Assembly: GCA_934756675.1 (NCBI GenBank)
Contig: CAKVLG010000005.1
Span: 29,942 to 93,941 of the forward strand
Direction of reading: 5' to 3'
DNA length: 64,000 nt
Origin: an uncultured Clostridia bacterium
GTDB lineage: Bacteria > Bacillota > Clostridia > Christensenellales > UBA1242
Part shown: piece after piece, positions 51,201 to 59,029 of the stretch
Layout: each line of letters opens with the position of its first letter
Position numbering within the stretch: the stretch's first letter is position 1
Position numbers and translations under genes: made by a program
The notes under the pieces: model-generated
What the model was told of the DNA's origin: nothing
What the model saw: the letters and a program-made list of their open reading frames with translations, nothing else
Databases searched by the model: none

Positions 51201-51789
51201 TGTTGAACCTGGTACACAACTTACCGAAGGTCCACTTAACCCACACGATATCTTAAAGACAAAAGGTATCAAGGGAGTTCAAGACTATATGCTTAGTGAA
51301 ATTCACAAAGTTTATAAGAACAACTCAGTTGATGTTAACGATAAACACCTTGAAATTATTATTCGTCAAATGCTTAGAAAGGTTAAAGTTGAAGAGTCTG
51401 GCGATACAGAATTCTTACCTGGTGACCTTGTTGATATCTTTAAGTATGATGAAGAAAACGAAAGAGTACTTGCAAATGGTGGCGAACCAGCAACTGCAAA
51501 ACGTATACTTCTTTCTGTTACAAAATCTGCACTTGCATCTGATGGCTTCCTTGCTGCTGCTTCCTTCCAGGAAACAGTTAGAGTATTGACTGATGCTGCA
51601 ATCAAAGCAAAAGTCGATGACCTTGAAGGCTTGAAGGGTAACATTATTATCGGTAAACTTATTCCTGCCGGTACTGGTGTTAGAAAATATAGAGAAGCTT
51701 CTCCACGCTATGCAAAAGCAAGTGGTGTAGAACCAGCAACTGCTATAGATTCATCTATTCTTGAAACATCTGATGAAACAGAAGGATAA
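48208..51789 (+). CDS. rpoC: RNA polymerase beta' subunit
   Basis: The 1193-residue subunit with the N-terminal zinc finger (CHCGKYK ... CDKCGVEV), the catalytic Mg2+ site FGADFDGDQMAIH (near residue 450), the trigger-loop/bridge-helix region (GSAGNMNQLSGILG, ARGGRKGMVDKALKTADAGYLTRRLVD) and the second zinc site CKSKTGACAKCYG. Length is normal for a Firmicute. AGAGGAAT precedes the ATG, 26 bases after rpoB. Confidence 0.97.
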   Translation: MFELNNFDSIQIGLASPEKIREWSYGEVTKPETINYRTQKPERDGLFCERIFGPTKDWECHCGKYKRIRYKGVICDKCGVEVTRAKVRRERMGHIELVTPVSHIWYFKGVPSRIGTLLDMSLKALEQVLYYTSYVVTDPGDTDLEFKQILNDREYREAIDKFGSKAFKAGMGAEVIKELLSRVDIEAEAAECKKIVETSKGQKKLKAAKKLGLLEAFRRNNAKPEWMILDVVPVIPPDLRPMVPLDGGRFATSDLNDLYRRVINRNNRLKKLLELGAPDIIIRNEKRMLQEAVDALIDNGRRGKAITGAGGRELKSLSGLLRGKQGRFRQNLLGKRVDYSGRSVIVVGPNLKIYQCGLPKEMALELFKPFVMKRLVDLNQSHNIKSAKRVVERARPIVWDVLEDVIKDHPVLLNRAPTLHRLGIQAYEPILVEGRAMKLHPLACPAFGADFDGDQMAIHLPLSIEAQAEARFLMIASNNILKPSSGEPITVPNQDMIFGNYYLTYAKEGDKGEGRNFINKEEALLAYNNGEITLHSIINVRVTKTIDGKVYSTRLKTTVGRLIFNEIIPQNLGLLERKTPEDQLKLEVDYSIAKKQIKSIIQAAYDNLGPTATAKLLDDLKDLGFKYSTKACLTANLFDIRETSKRDEIIEEANELAKTTEQQYRRGLITGDEKSIKLLNIWNGAMNKMQSETMLAYEEGNPLRMMVDSSARGSAGNMNQLSGILGLKVSTSGKVIEVPIRASFKKGLSVVEYFIATRGGRKGMVDKALKTADAGYLTRRLVDVAQEVIVGEEDCYAALGEKPKGMKISALYNEGNVIEPLSQRISGRCPVGDIVNPTTGEVIAKDNEMITPEQAKAVEAAGIKTVEIRTIFTCKSKTGACAKCYGRDMASRGMVNVGEAVGTIAAQSIGEPGTQLTMKVFQSGGASNADDITQGLPRVEEVFEAKKPKGVAVISEVNGKVTNIDEAKQVIDIMADTGEEVQYNVSYGSKFKVKKGDVVEPGTQLTEGPLNPHDILKTKGIKGVQDYMLSEIHKVYKNNSVDVNDKHLEIIIRQMLRKVKVEESGDTEFLPGDLVDIFKYDEENERVLANGGEPATAKRILLSVTKSALASDGFLAAASFQETVRVLTDAAIKAKVDDLEGLKGNIIIGKLIPAGTGVRKYREASPRYAKASGVEPATAIDSSILETSDETEG

Positions 51790-51794
51790 CAATA

Positions 51795-51823
51795 AAAAAT
51801 CACGCTAAATGCGTGATTTTTTT
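51795..51823 (+). terminator. Terminator of rpoB-rpoC
   Basis: AATCACGC/GCGTGATT stem followed by T7. Confidence 0.9.
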
Positions 51824-51842
51824 GTGTTTATTTTTTGTATAA

Positions 51843-52439
51843 CTAATTATCTAAGTCAGTTTCGTCAAGATATGTTGCTTCCATATCTGCAATGTGCACC
51901 AAAAAAGCCATAGGGTATTTTTTAAATGCGACAGAGTATGTTGTGTCGCCACCAACGGCACGCTTGTCGGCAAGCCCCATGTGCCAGTTAATAGCCATAG
52001 CTTCTTCACGAGTTAAGCGCATAAAGCCGTTAATAATATAAACACTTTTTTCGCCATGACCATATGGCAAAGCGTCTTCTATTGTATAATATGGTTTTTG
52101 CACCCAAACGCCGTCTTCTTTGACATTTCTGTAATCTGTTTTATAGAAGTTTGCCTTGCAAATATCATGAAATAAGGCGATGATTGCAACTGTTTCGGGA
52201 TTATATCCGCTTTCGCCATATTCTGTCAGGCAAAGTTGTTCTAGCCTGTAATATACATTAAGAGAATGAGCGCAAAGCCCACCTTCTTCGCACAAATGGT
52301 ACCTTGAAGATGCTGGCGCGGTGAAGAAGTCTGTGTTTTCGAGATATTTTAATAATTCGTCAATGCCGTCGCGTTTTATATTTGTTTTGGCAATTGTGAT
52401 AAAATCTTGTTTGTTTTGTTCAATTAAATCTTTTTCCAT
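51843..52439 (-). CDS. HD-domain phosphohydrolase-like protein
   Basis: A 198-residue protein with an HD superfamily core: His in CAHSLNVYYRL, the HD pair in IALFHDICKA, further His in GHGEKS and NWHMG, and a late Asp in HIADMEATY. These are the metal ligands of HD hydrolases acting on phosphate esters or nucleotides. No partner domain (GGDEF, RelA, tRNA-NT) is attached. Specific substrate unknown; similar proteins are common in Clostridia. It is monocistronic; no clear ribosome site precedes the ATG. Confidence 0.8.
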   Translation of the reverse strand: MEKDLIEQNKQDFITIAKTNIKRDGIDELLKYLENTDFFTAPASSRYHLCEEGGLCAHSLNVYYRLEQLCLTEYGESGYNPETVAIIALFHDICKANFYKTDYRNVKEDGVWVQKPYYTIEDALPYGHGEKSVYIINGFMRLTREEAMAINWHMGLADKRAVGGDTTYSVAFKKYPMAFLVHIADMEATYLDETDLDN

Positions 52440-52508
52440 GCCAAAATTATAGCAAACCGCATATCGTTTTGCAATAAAATAGCACTTTATTGTTGCAATT
52501 TTTACAAT

Positions 52509-52538
52509 TTGACAAAGATTTAGTCTATGTTGTATATT
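52509..52538 (+). promoter_or_regulatory. Promoter of the ABC-F gene
   Basis: TTGACA (52509-52514), an 18-base spacer and TATATT (52533-52538). Confidence 0.65.
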
Positions 52539-52566
52539 AAATTAAAAGAGAAAGGAGGGGGAAGAC

Positions 52567-54129
52567 ATGATAACTGTTGATAAATTATCTATTGAAACGC
52601 TTGATGGTAGAAAGTTAATAGAAAACCTTTCTTTTCAACTTAGTGATGGTGACAAGCTTGCGGTTATCGGTGAAGAAGGTAATGGAAAATCTACACTTTT
52701 AAAAGCCATTATTGATTTTTCGCTTGTTAACTCTTATTGTAATGTGTCTGGGGTTGTGAAAAAAGACAGCACTAATATTGGATACTTAGAGCAAAAATTA
52801 AATTCTGGTTGGTATGATTGCAGTGTATTAGAGTTCTTTTTGAGAGATAACTATTATAGCGACATAGATTATGAAAAATATGGCGAAATAAACCTTTTTG
52901 AACGCACACTTAAAAGGCTCGATTTTAATCCAGAATATTTGCATAAGGATATGAAAATAGGAAATCTATCTGGTGGCGAACAGGTAAAATTGCAGATTGC
53001 AAAACTTTTTATAAACAAGCCAGATGCAATTTTCTTAGATGAACCAACTAACGATCTGGACATCGATACGTTAAAAATTCTAGAGCAATATATTCTTCAA
53101 ACAAAGCAGCCTATAATGTATATTTCGCATGATGAAACATTGCTCGAAAGAACAGCTAACAGAATTTTGCACATAGAACAATTAATAAGAAAATCTAAAC
53201 CTAAATTTACACTTGAAAGATGCGGGTATGATGAGTATGTTTCTGCAAGAAAAAGAAGTATAGAACATCAAACTCAAGTTGCTTATAATGAACGCCGCGA
53301 GCATGAGAAAAAAGAAGAGATTTTAAGACAAATAAAGCAAAAAGTTGAAAATGCCTTGGTTGCAGCTAAAAAAGACCCATCTTCTGGCAGAATTATTGCT
53401 AAAAAAATGGCAAATGTAAAAGCCTTGGAACATAGATATGAAAATGAAGAATTAACAGAAGTTCCAGATGTTGAAGAAGCTATTAATATTATTGTAGATA
53501 AATCTGTCACTGTCCCAAACCAAAAAAGAGTGTTAGATTTGCACATGGATTATTTGGGCGTAGGCGACAAGTTGTTATCTAAAGATGTTGATTTGCAAAT
53601 TTATGGGCCAAAAAAGGTGGCAATTATTGGTAAAAATGGTTGCGGTAAAACAACATTGCTAAGAGAAATTGTACCAATTTTAGATGAAACGCCAGGTTTA
53701 AGAGTTGGATATTTTTCACAGAATTACTATGAAGTGCTCGATTATAACGCTACAGCATGTGACCAAATTTTTGAATCTAATAGCGAATTTAACCCACGAA
53801 CATTACTCGGAAGTTTAAAATTTACGCGTGATGAAATGCTTAAAAAAGTAAAAGACTTAAGCGAAGGGCAAAAGGCAAAAATAGCACTTATGAAGCTTGT
53901 TATAGAAAAGAACAATATACTTGTTCTTGATGAACCAACACGTAATCTTAGCCCACTATCTAATCCTGTTATAAGAGAAATGTTAAAGACTTATAATGGT
54001 GCAATCATTACAGTATCGCACGATAGAAAGTTTATTAAAGAAGTTTGTGATGAAGTGTATTCTTTGGATAAAAATGGCCTTACAAAAATTCCCATGCGTG
54101 AGTTAGAAAGTGATGAAATAATATATTAA
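52567..54129 (+). CDS. ABC-F family ATPase (ribosome-associated)
   Basis: A 520-residue soluble protein with two ABC domains and no membrane part. Domain 1: Walker A GEEGNGKST, signature LSGGEQVKLQIAKL, Walker B FLDEPTNDLD. Domain 2: Walker A GKNGCGKTT, signature LSEGQKAKIALMKL, and a Walker B reading LVLDEPTRNLSP. The interdomain linker (about 225-310) is long, helical and charged as in ABC-F proteins that enter the ribosomal E site. It may act in translation control or protect against ribosome-targeting antibiotics; the subfamily is not assignable. AAAGGAGGGGG precedes the ATG. Confidence 0.9.
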   Translation: MITVDKLSIETLDGRKLIENLSFQLSDGDKLAVIGEEGNGKSTLLKAIIDFSLVNSYCNVSGVVKKDSTNIGYLEQKLNSGWYDCSVLEFFLRDNYYSDIDYEKYGEINLFERTLKRLDFNPEYLHKDMKIGNLSGGEQVKLQIAKLFINKPDAIFLDEPTNDLDIDTLKILEQYILQTKQPIMYISHDETLLERTANRILHIEQLIRKSKPKFTLERCGYDEYVSARKRSIEHQTQVAYNERREHEKKEEILRQIKQKVENALVAAKKDPSSGRIIAKKMANVKALEHRYENEELTEVPDVEEAINIIVDKSVTVPNQKRVLDLHMDYLGVGDKLLSKDVDLQIYGPKKVAIIGKNGCGKTTLLREIVPILDETPGLRVGYFSQNYYEVLDYNATACDQIFESNSEFNPRTLLGSLKFTRDEMLKKVKDLSEGQKAKIALMKLVIEKNNILVLDEPTRNLSPLSNPVIREMLKTYNGAIITVSHDRKFIKEVCDEVYSLDKNGLTKIPMRELESDEIIY

Positions 54130-54162
54130 AAAACCCACCAGATTATCTGGTGGCTTTTTTAT
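54127..54162. terminator. Bidirectional terminator
   Basis: CCACCAGA/TCTGGTGG stem with flanking A and T tracts, between the ABC-F gene and the convergent cwlD. Confidence 0.85.
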
Positions 54163-54164
54163 TG

Positions 54165-54878
54165 TTAGTTTGCTTTAGAAATAAATTCCATTATACCTTC
54201 AAATATACAAGTTGTGACTTTGTCTTGATAGTCGGCGTTTAATAAGTTTGCTTCGTCTTCTGCGTTAGATAAAAAACCACATTCAGCAATTATAGCTGGT
54301 GCATTTGAGCACTTTAACATAAAATAATCACCCTTAGACACTTCTGGTTTACTTGCGGGCAAACGTTCGTAAAATAATTTTTGTATGGATTTTGCAATCA
54401 TAAGAGAGGTGTCACTTTTGCCATCAAAAAACACTTGTGCACCGCGAAGTGTGTGGTTTGTGTAGCTGTTCATATGTACACTTACAACAAGGTTAGGGTT
54501 TGCTTTTTCTATTATCTCTTTGCGTTTTTGCATGTCACGCTTTTTGTAGTTTGCGGTAGAAATGCCATATAACCCGTCAGAAGTTTCACGCGTTAAAACC
54601 ACCCTTATACCAGCGTTCTCTAGTTTTTGTTTAAGGAGTAAGGTATATTTCAAATTAAGCTCGCTTTCGGGCGTTTTTGTCTTGTAACCAATACTTCCAG
54701 GGTCAAGACCGCCATGCCCAGCGTCCAACACAATTGTATAGTCTAGTTTTGTTTTATTTTCGCTTGCGTCTACCACTTTTGCAAACGTGAAAGAAGAGAT
54801 AATCACAAAGCACATGATTATCGAAAATATTATTATTTGTCCTTTTGTTACAGCTTTTATTAAATGTTGTTTTCGCAT
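54165..54878 (-). CDS. cwlD: N-acetylmuramoyl-L-alanine amidase, CwlD-like
   Basis: A 237-residue Amidase_3 enzyme. A signal-anchor helix (about 13-34) precedes the zinc-amidase domain: DAGHGGLDPG, the Glu in ESELNLKY, VSVHMNS and the catalytic IAECGFLSN. In Bacillus, CwlD with PdaA makes muramic-delta-lactam in the spore cortex; a role here fits the germination operon. A longer frame starts at 54989, but its extra 37 residues lack the expected pattern and MRKQHLIKAV is a normal cytoplasmic start for a signal anchor. No Shine-Dalgarno sequence is seen. Confidence 0.87.
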   Translation of the reverse strand: MRKQHLIKAVTKGQIIIFSIIMCFVIISSFTFAKVVDASENKTKLDYTIVLDAGHGGLDPGSIGYKTKTPESELNLKYTLLLKQKLENAGIRVVLTRETSDGLYGISTANYKKRDMQKRKEIIEKANPNLVVSVHMNSYTNHTLRGAQVFFDGKSDTSLMIAKSIQKLFYERLPASKPEVSKGDYFMLKCSNAPAIIAECGFLSNAEDEANLLNADYQDKVTTCIFEGIMEFISKAN

Positions 54879-54959
54879 ACTAAAAGTTACGCTAACATTT
54901 TGCAAAATATGTATCAGCCGTTCTATTGAATAAATTATCAAGCTCCAAAAGTAGAAAAT

Positions 54960-55233
54960 ATGGCAATAGAAGAATTTATGCGTGGGCACAATAAAACGTT
55001 GGAGATTTTAGAGCCAAGTATCATAATGCTTTTAAAAGGTGGACTTTGCAGATTAGAAAGGGTGAATATGAAAATTAAAAAATGCGATGTTTGTGGTAAA
55101 GATATAAAAGTTGACGCTCTAGAGACTATCAATTTTTAAATCGTTACAAGAATTAAAAAACAATACTAAAATTGATAACAGTTATCTAAAAGATATATGG
55201 CAAGAAATAAGTGACATAAGTTACAATTATTGA
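54960..55233 (+). pseudogene. Broken small gene with CxxC motif (frameshift at 55133-55137)
   Basis: From the ATG at 54960 the frame encodes 59 residues including KKCDVCGKDIKVDALE and stops at TAA 55137-55139. Moving forward one base at the T5 tract just before that stop opens a second frame of 31 sensible residues (KSLQELKNNTKIDN ... SDISYNY) ending in TGA at 55231-55233. The two parts read as one former or frameshifted protein of about 90 residues. No ribosome site or clear promoter is present. Family not recognised; it may be a fragment of a mobile-element gene. Confidence 0.45.
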
Positions 55234-55252
55234 TTTTTCTTTTCTTTGCCAC

Positions 55253-55282
55253 TTGAAAATTAACGGCAAGTGGTGTTAAAAT
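55253..55282 (+). promoter_or_regulatory. Probable promoter of the 55301 gene
   Basis: TTGAAA (55253-55258), an 18-base spacer and TAAAAT (55277-55282). Confidence 0.5.
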
Positions 55283-55300
55283 GCCAGGTAGGAGAAGTGT

Positions 55301-55678
55301 ATGGCGATAAGAGAAATTGAAAACGGTAGACTTAAGAATAAAATTTATTCAGATGAAGAATTTATGGACATTGCACTAGAATCTTGCATTATGAATGATT
55401 TGATAATGACGCCAAAATATAAACAATTAATGGCAGAAAAGAAAATGCAAAAGAAAGATTTGCAAATTTATTTTAGTTACGTGGCATCGCTTGGTGATTA
55501 TTTAAAATCTTTATATTTATCTCAGGTTGAACTGATGCAAGAGATGCAAAAAGTGGAAGCATATTACAGGTTGGTAAAAGGTTCGAGAAAAGAAAAAGAA
55601 TTAGTGCAAGATTTCAGCAAAATAATAGATGAAGAAATCGAAAAGTTTGTGCCAAATGGCGGAGAACCAATAAATTAA
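55301..55678 (+). CDS. Small helical protein, unknown
   Basis: A 125-residue soluble, almost entirely helical and charged protein (rich in Lys, Glu, Met and Leu), with no signal peptide, membrane helix or metal-binding pattern. TAGGAG lies seven bases before the ATG and a strong terminator follows, so it is a real monocistronic gene. No family is recognised. Confidence 0.65.
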   Translation: MAIREIENGRLKNKIYSDEEFMDIALESCIMNDLIMTPKYKQLMAEKKMQKKDLQIYFSYVASLGDYLKSLYLSQVELMQEMQKVEAYYRLVKGSRKEKELVQDFSKIIDEEIEKFVPNGGEPIN

Positions 55679-55722
55679 CACATAGCAATTTGAACATTTC
55701 AAATTGCTATGTTTTTTCTTTG
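55677..55722 (+). terminator. Long terminator hairpin
   Basis: ACATAGCAATTTGAA/TTCAAATTGCTATGT, 15 bp, followed by T6. Confidence 0.9.
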
Positions 55723-55748
55723 TTTTTTTTAAAAACCATGTTCACTCC

Positions 55749-55777
55749 TTGCAAGTGCGGTGGCAGTTTGGTATAAT
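55749..55777 (+). promoter_or_regulatory. Promoter of mrnC-rlmB-sigH
   Basis: TTGCAA (55749-55754), a 17-base spacer and TATAAT (55772-55777). The ATG at 55785 follows seven bases later, without a Shine-Dalgarno sequence. Confidence 0.7.
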
Positions 55778-55784
55778 AGATATG

Positions 55785-56180
55785 ATGGAAAAGACGGATA
55801 ATTTATCTGAAATGCAAGTTTTTGAAAAACAGCCGCTGGTGCTCGCCATTGTTGGCGATGCGGTGTATACTTTGTATGTGCGCGAAAGATTGGCGAAAGA
55901 AACAAACTTAAAAGTCAATGAGCTTAGCCGTAGAGTTTCGAAAAATGTTAATGCAAAAGCTCAGCATGACAGTTACTTTTTGATAGAGCCAATGCTAACA
56001 GATCGCGAATTGCAAGTGGCAAAGCGTGCACGCAACACAAACATTCATAGTCATGCAAAAAATTATTCAATTGAAGAATATATTTATGCGACAGCGTTTG
56101 AATCATTGCTTGGCTACTTAAAGTTGCTTGGCAGGGAAGATAGATTAAAAGAAATATTTGATAAATTGGAGTTATTATGA
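55785..56180 (+). CDS. mrnC: Mini-ribonuclease III
   Basis: A 131-residue RNase III-like nuclease lacking the dsRNA-binding domain, which matures 23S rRNA in Bacillus. It shows AIVGDAVYTLYVRERL with the catalytic Asp, KRARNTNIHSHAKN and the second acidic site in ATAFESLLGYLKLLG. The frame is open from 55704, but the promoter -10 lies at 55772-55777, so translation must start at 55782 or 55785; 55785 gives a seven-base gap as in other leaderless genes here. It overlaps rlmB by four bases. Confidence 0.9.
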   Translation: MEKTDNLSEMQVFEKQPLVLAIVGDAVYTLYVRERLAKETNLKVNELSRRVSKNVNAKAQHDSYFLIEPMLTDRELQVAKRARNTNIHSHAKNYSIEEYIYATAFESLLGYLKLLGREDRLKEIFDKLELL

Positions 56181-56899
56181 ATATAGAAGGTAAAAATGCA
56201 GTTCAAGAAGCACTTAGATGCGACAAGACAATAGATAAAATTTATATAACAGACGGTACAACGGATAATGAAGTTCGTGACTTGCTTGCTCAAGCAAAAG
56301 CAAAGGCAATAAGAGTTGAATTTGCAGACAAAAAGCGTATGGACAAACTTAGTGAAACGGGAAAACATCAAAACATTATTGCGATTGTTTCGGATTTTGT
56401 TTATTCTGACTTAAAAGATGTTGTGAATAACGCACGCGAAAAAGGCGAAGATATTTTGCTCATTCTTCTCGACGGAATCGAAGATCCACATAACCTTGGC
56501 AGCGTTATAAGAGTTGCCGAATGTGCTGGCGCGACAGCTGTTGTTATACCAAACCGCAGGTCTGCCGTTGTTAACGAAACAGTTGTTAGGGTTTCGGTTG
56601 GTGCAAGTATGTATGTGCCTGTTTGCAAGGTTAATAATCTCAACCAAGCAATTGAAGAACTAAAGGAAATGGGTATATGGGTTTATGCAGCCGATATGGA
56701 CGGCACACCTATGTATGATGTTAATCTTAAAGGTGACATAGCGCTAGTTATTGGCGCAGAAGGTGATGGCGTTTCTAAGCTTACAAGAAAGGTTTGTGAC
56801 GGCATTATTTCTATTCCTATGAAAGGAAAAATTAATTCATTAAATGCTAGTGTAAGTGCGGGCATTGTTACTTATGAAGCAATAAGACAAAGGGGTTAA
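56177..56899 (+). CDS. rlmB: 23S rRNA (guanosine-2'-O-)-methyltransferase RlmB
   Basis: A 240-residue SpoU/TrmH-class enzyme for Gm2251 in the P-loop of 23S rRNA. The N-terminal EGKNAVQEAL is typical of RlmB. Motif 1 is LDGIEDPHNLGSVIRVAE, motif 2 VIGAEGDGVSKL, motif 3 IPMKGKINSLNASVSAGIVTYE. It overlaps mrnC (ATGA) and precedes sigH, the standard Firmicutes order. Confidence 0.94.
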   Translation: MNIEGKNAVQEALRCDKTIDKIYITDGTTDNEVRDLLAQAKAKAIRVEFADKKRMDKLSETGKHQNIIAIVSDFVYSDLKDVVNNAREKGEDILLILLDGIEDPHNLGSVIRVAECAGATAVVIPNRRSAVVNETVVRVSVGASMYVPVCKVNNLNQAIEELKEMGIWVYAADMDGTPMYDVNLKGDIALVIGAEGDGVSKLTRKVCDGIISIPMKGKINSLNASVSAGIVTYEAIRQRG

Positions 56900-56901
56900 A
56901 A

Positions 56902-57462
56902 TTGAAGAAATTTGACGACGAATTAGAAGATATTATCAGTTCTTATTCAAAGATAATTCGCAAAGTTTGCCGAAGATACTATTTGGCAGGCGCGACTCAA
57001 GATGACCTTTTTCAAGAAGGTATGATTGGCGTGCTTGAAGCTTATAACAAGTTCGATGGCAAGCCAAAAGACGAAGAGTTTAAGAAGTTTGCAATTATTT
57101 GTGCAAAACATAAAATCTTTGATGCGATACGTAAGTCAAATAACAAAAAAAATCAGCCGCTTAATAACTATGTTCCAATCGTGTACCGCAACGAAGACGA
57201 AAACTCTGAATTTGAACTTCACGATGTAAGCATAGCAAGTAACGCCGAAAACGACCCAGCCATTTTGTTTTTAAAACAAGAGCTTGTGGAAGAACGTGTA
57301 AAAAAACTCAGCGAAAAATTGAGCGATTATGAAAAACAAGTGATTGATATGTATCTTGATGGCGAGTCGCAGTCCGAAATTGCAATCAAGCTTGGTAAAG
57401 ATAAAAAATCGATAGATAACACATTGCAGCGCGTGAAAAACAAACTGCGGGAGGATAAATAG
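56902..57462 (+). CDS. sigH: Sigma factor SigH-like
   Basis: A 186-residue sigma-70-family factor with region 2 (TQDDLFQEGMIGVLEAYNKFD) and region 4 helix-turn-helix (SDYEKQVIDMYLDGESQSEIA ... TLQRVKNKL). Position after mrnC-rlmB identifies the SigH branch, which starts sporulation and post-exponential gene expression in Bacillus and Clostridium. The start is TTG at 56902, five bases after AGGGG. dnaX begins directly after its stop (TAG-ATG), so a sporulation sigma factor is co-transcribed with a replication gene. Confidence 0.85.
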   Translation: MKKFDDELEDIISSYSKIIRKVCRRYYLAGATQDDLFQEGMIGVLEAYNKFDGKPKDEEFKKFAIICAKHKIFDAIRKSNNKKNQPLNNYVPIVYRNEDENSEFELHDVSIASNAENDPAILFLKQELVEERVKKLSEKLSDYEKQVIDMYLDGESQSEIAIKLGKDKKSIDNTLQRVKNKLREDK

Positions 57463-58983
57463 ATGTATTTAGCATTATATAGAAAATACAGACCACAAAC
57501 ATTTAATGAAGTTGTTGGGCAAAGACATATTGTTAAAACGCTTATCAACCAAATAAAAACAGACAAAGTGGGGCATGCATATTTGTTTTGTGGTAGCCGC
57601 GGAACTGGTAAAACAAGTATTGCTAAAATCTTTGCACGAGCTATTAATTGTCCAAATACTAAAGACGGTATCCCTTGTGGCACTTGCGATATTTGCAAAA
57701 ACTTAGAGAAAAACAACATGGACATTCTTGAAATTGATGCCGCTTCAAACAATGGTGTTGATGAAATCCGTGATTTAAGGGAAAAAGTAAAATACCCACC
57801 AGTTGTCGGCAGATATAAAGTTTATATTATAGACGAAGTCCACATGCTTTCGCCTAGTGCATTTAACGCATTATTAAAAACATTGGAAGAGCCACCAAAG
57901 TATGTTGTTTTCATTTTGGCAACAACCGAAGTGCACAAGCTTCCAGCAACCATACTTTCACGTTGTATGCGCTTTGATTTCAGTTTACTTTCAAACGAAG
58001 ACTTGTCTGGCCTAGCGAAAAAAGTTTTGACGAATGAAGGCATAACATACGAAGACAAAGCTATTGAACTGATTGTTCGAAGTGCAGAGGGTAGTGTGCG
58101 TGATATGTTGTCGCTTGCCGATATGTGCATATCTTTTTCGGGCGAAAAACTCACATATAAAAATGTTCTTGATGTTCTTGGTACAACCGAACGCGAAACG
58201 CTTGCCGGCATTGCTGAAAATGTTTTAAACAAAAACATGGGCGAAGTTTTGGCGAGTCTAGATTGCGCCCTTGCTAGTGGCAAACGTCCAATCGTTCTTG
58301 CAAAAGATTTGATTGGTTATTTTAGAGATTTACTTGTAATTTTAACAATTCCAGAAAAAAGCAGAGAATTGGTTGTTGTTCAAGACGATATATTCGAAAA
58401 GATGAAATCGCAGGCAACAGACAAAAACTTCAACTTGATTGTCGAAGCAATAAAAGACTTGAGTGAAGTTGAACAAAATCTTAGATATTCGAGCAACCCA
58501 CGTATTGTGCTCGAAACGGCACTAATTAAAGTTGTAAACAATCTTTCACTTTTAGAGCGTATCGAAAACCTAGAAAGGGGAATAATTACAACGCTTCCAG
58601 CAAAACCTGGTGAAGTTAAACCAGTTGTGCAAGCTATACAAAGTGCACAGCCACGCCAGCAAGAAAGTGTTAAAAGTGAAATAAAAACGCCAAACAACTT
58701 GCTTGCAGAACTGTTTAGTTACTTGCGTGAGCAAAAGAGTATGAGCTTACTTGCAGCTGCAAGGCAAATACAAAAAGTTGATATAGATAACAAAACAGCT
58801 ATTGCTTATGTTGAAGACGAAGAGACAAAGGACATGCTTTGTTCTTCTCGCCACGAGCGTGAGCTTCGTGAGTTTTTTGAGAACAAGGGGCTTAAATATA
58901 ATGTTGTGGTGCTTGGCAAAAAGATTCTCGACATAAATGGCTTAAAAAACATGCTGGGCAGTGACTTGAAGATAGAAGATTAG
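57463..58983 (+). CDS. dnaX: DNA polymerase III subunit gamma/tau
   Basis: A 506-residue clamp-loader ATPase. Walker A is GSRGTGKTS (about 45-53), four zinc cysteines lie in CPNTKDGIPCGTCDIC, Walker B is YIIDEVHML, and the sensor/arginine region TLEEPPKYVVFILATTE ... ILSRCMRFDF follows. The C-terminus after about 370 is short. No correctly phased slippery heptamer for making a shorter gamma form was found. It begins the dnaX-ybaB-recR group. Confidence 0.96.
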   Translation: MYLALYRKYRPQTFNEVVGQRHIVKTLINQIKTDKVGHAYLFCGSRGTGKTSIAKIFARAINCPNTKDGIPCGTCDICKNLEKNNMDILEIDAASNNGVDEIRDLREKVKYPPVVGRYKVYIIDEVHMLSPSAFNALLKTLEEPPKYVVFILATTEVHKLPATILSRCMRFDFSLLSNEDLSGLAKKVLTNEGITYEDKAIELIVRSAEGSVRDMLSLADMCISFSGEKLTYKNVLDVLGTTERETLAGIAENVLNKNMGEVLASLDCALASGKRPIVLAKDLIGYFRDLLVILTIPEKSRELVVVQDDIFEKMKSQATDKNFNLIVEAIKDLSEVEQNLRYSSNPRIVLETALIKVVNNLSLLERIENLERGIITTLPAKPGEVKPVVQAIQSAQPRQQESVKSEIKTPNNLLAELFSYLREQKSMSLLAAARQIQKVDIDNKTAIAYVEDEETKDMLCSSRHERELREFFENKGLKYNVVVLGKKILDINGLKNMLGSDLKIED

Positions 58984-59012
58984 TTGATAAAAATTTATTA
59001 ATATGTTAATAT
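58984..59012 (+). promoter_or_regulatory. Internal promoter of ybaB-recR
   Basis: TTGATA (58984-58989), a 17-base spacer and TAATAT (59007-59012), directly after the dnaX stop. Confidence 0.5.
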
Positions 59013-59029
59013 AAAAAAGAGGTAAGATT

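Noticed and set aside
58011..58025. A-rich tract in dnaX as a programmed frameshift for a gamma form
   Set aside because: The A6G run is in the wrong phase for a -1 slip (reads AAA-AAA-G) and lies too early in the gene.
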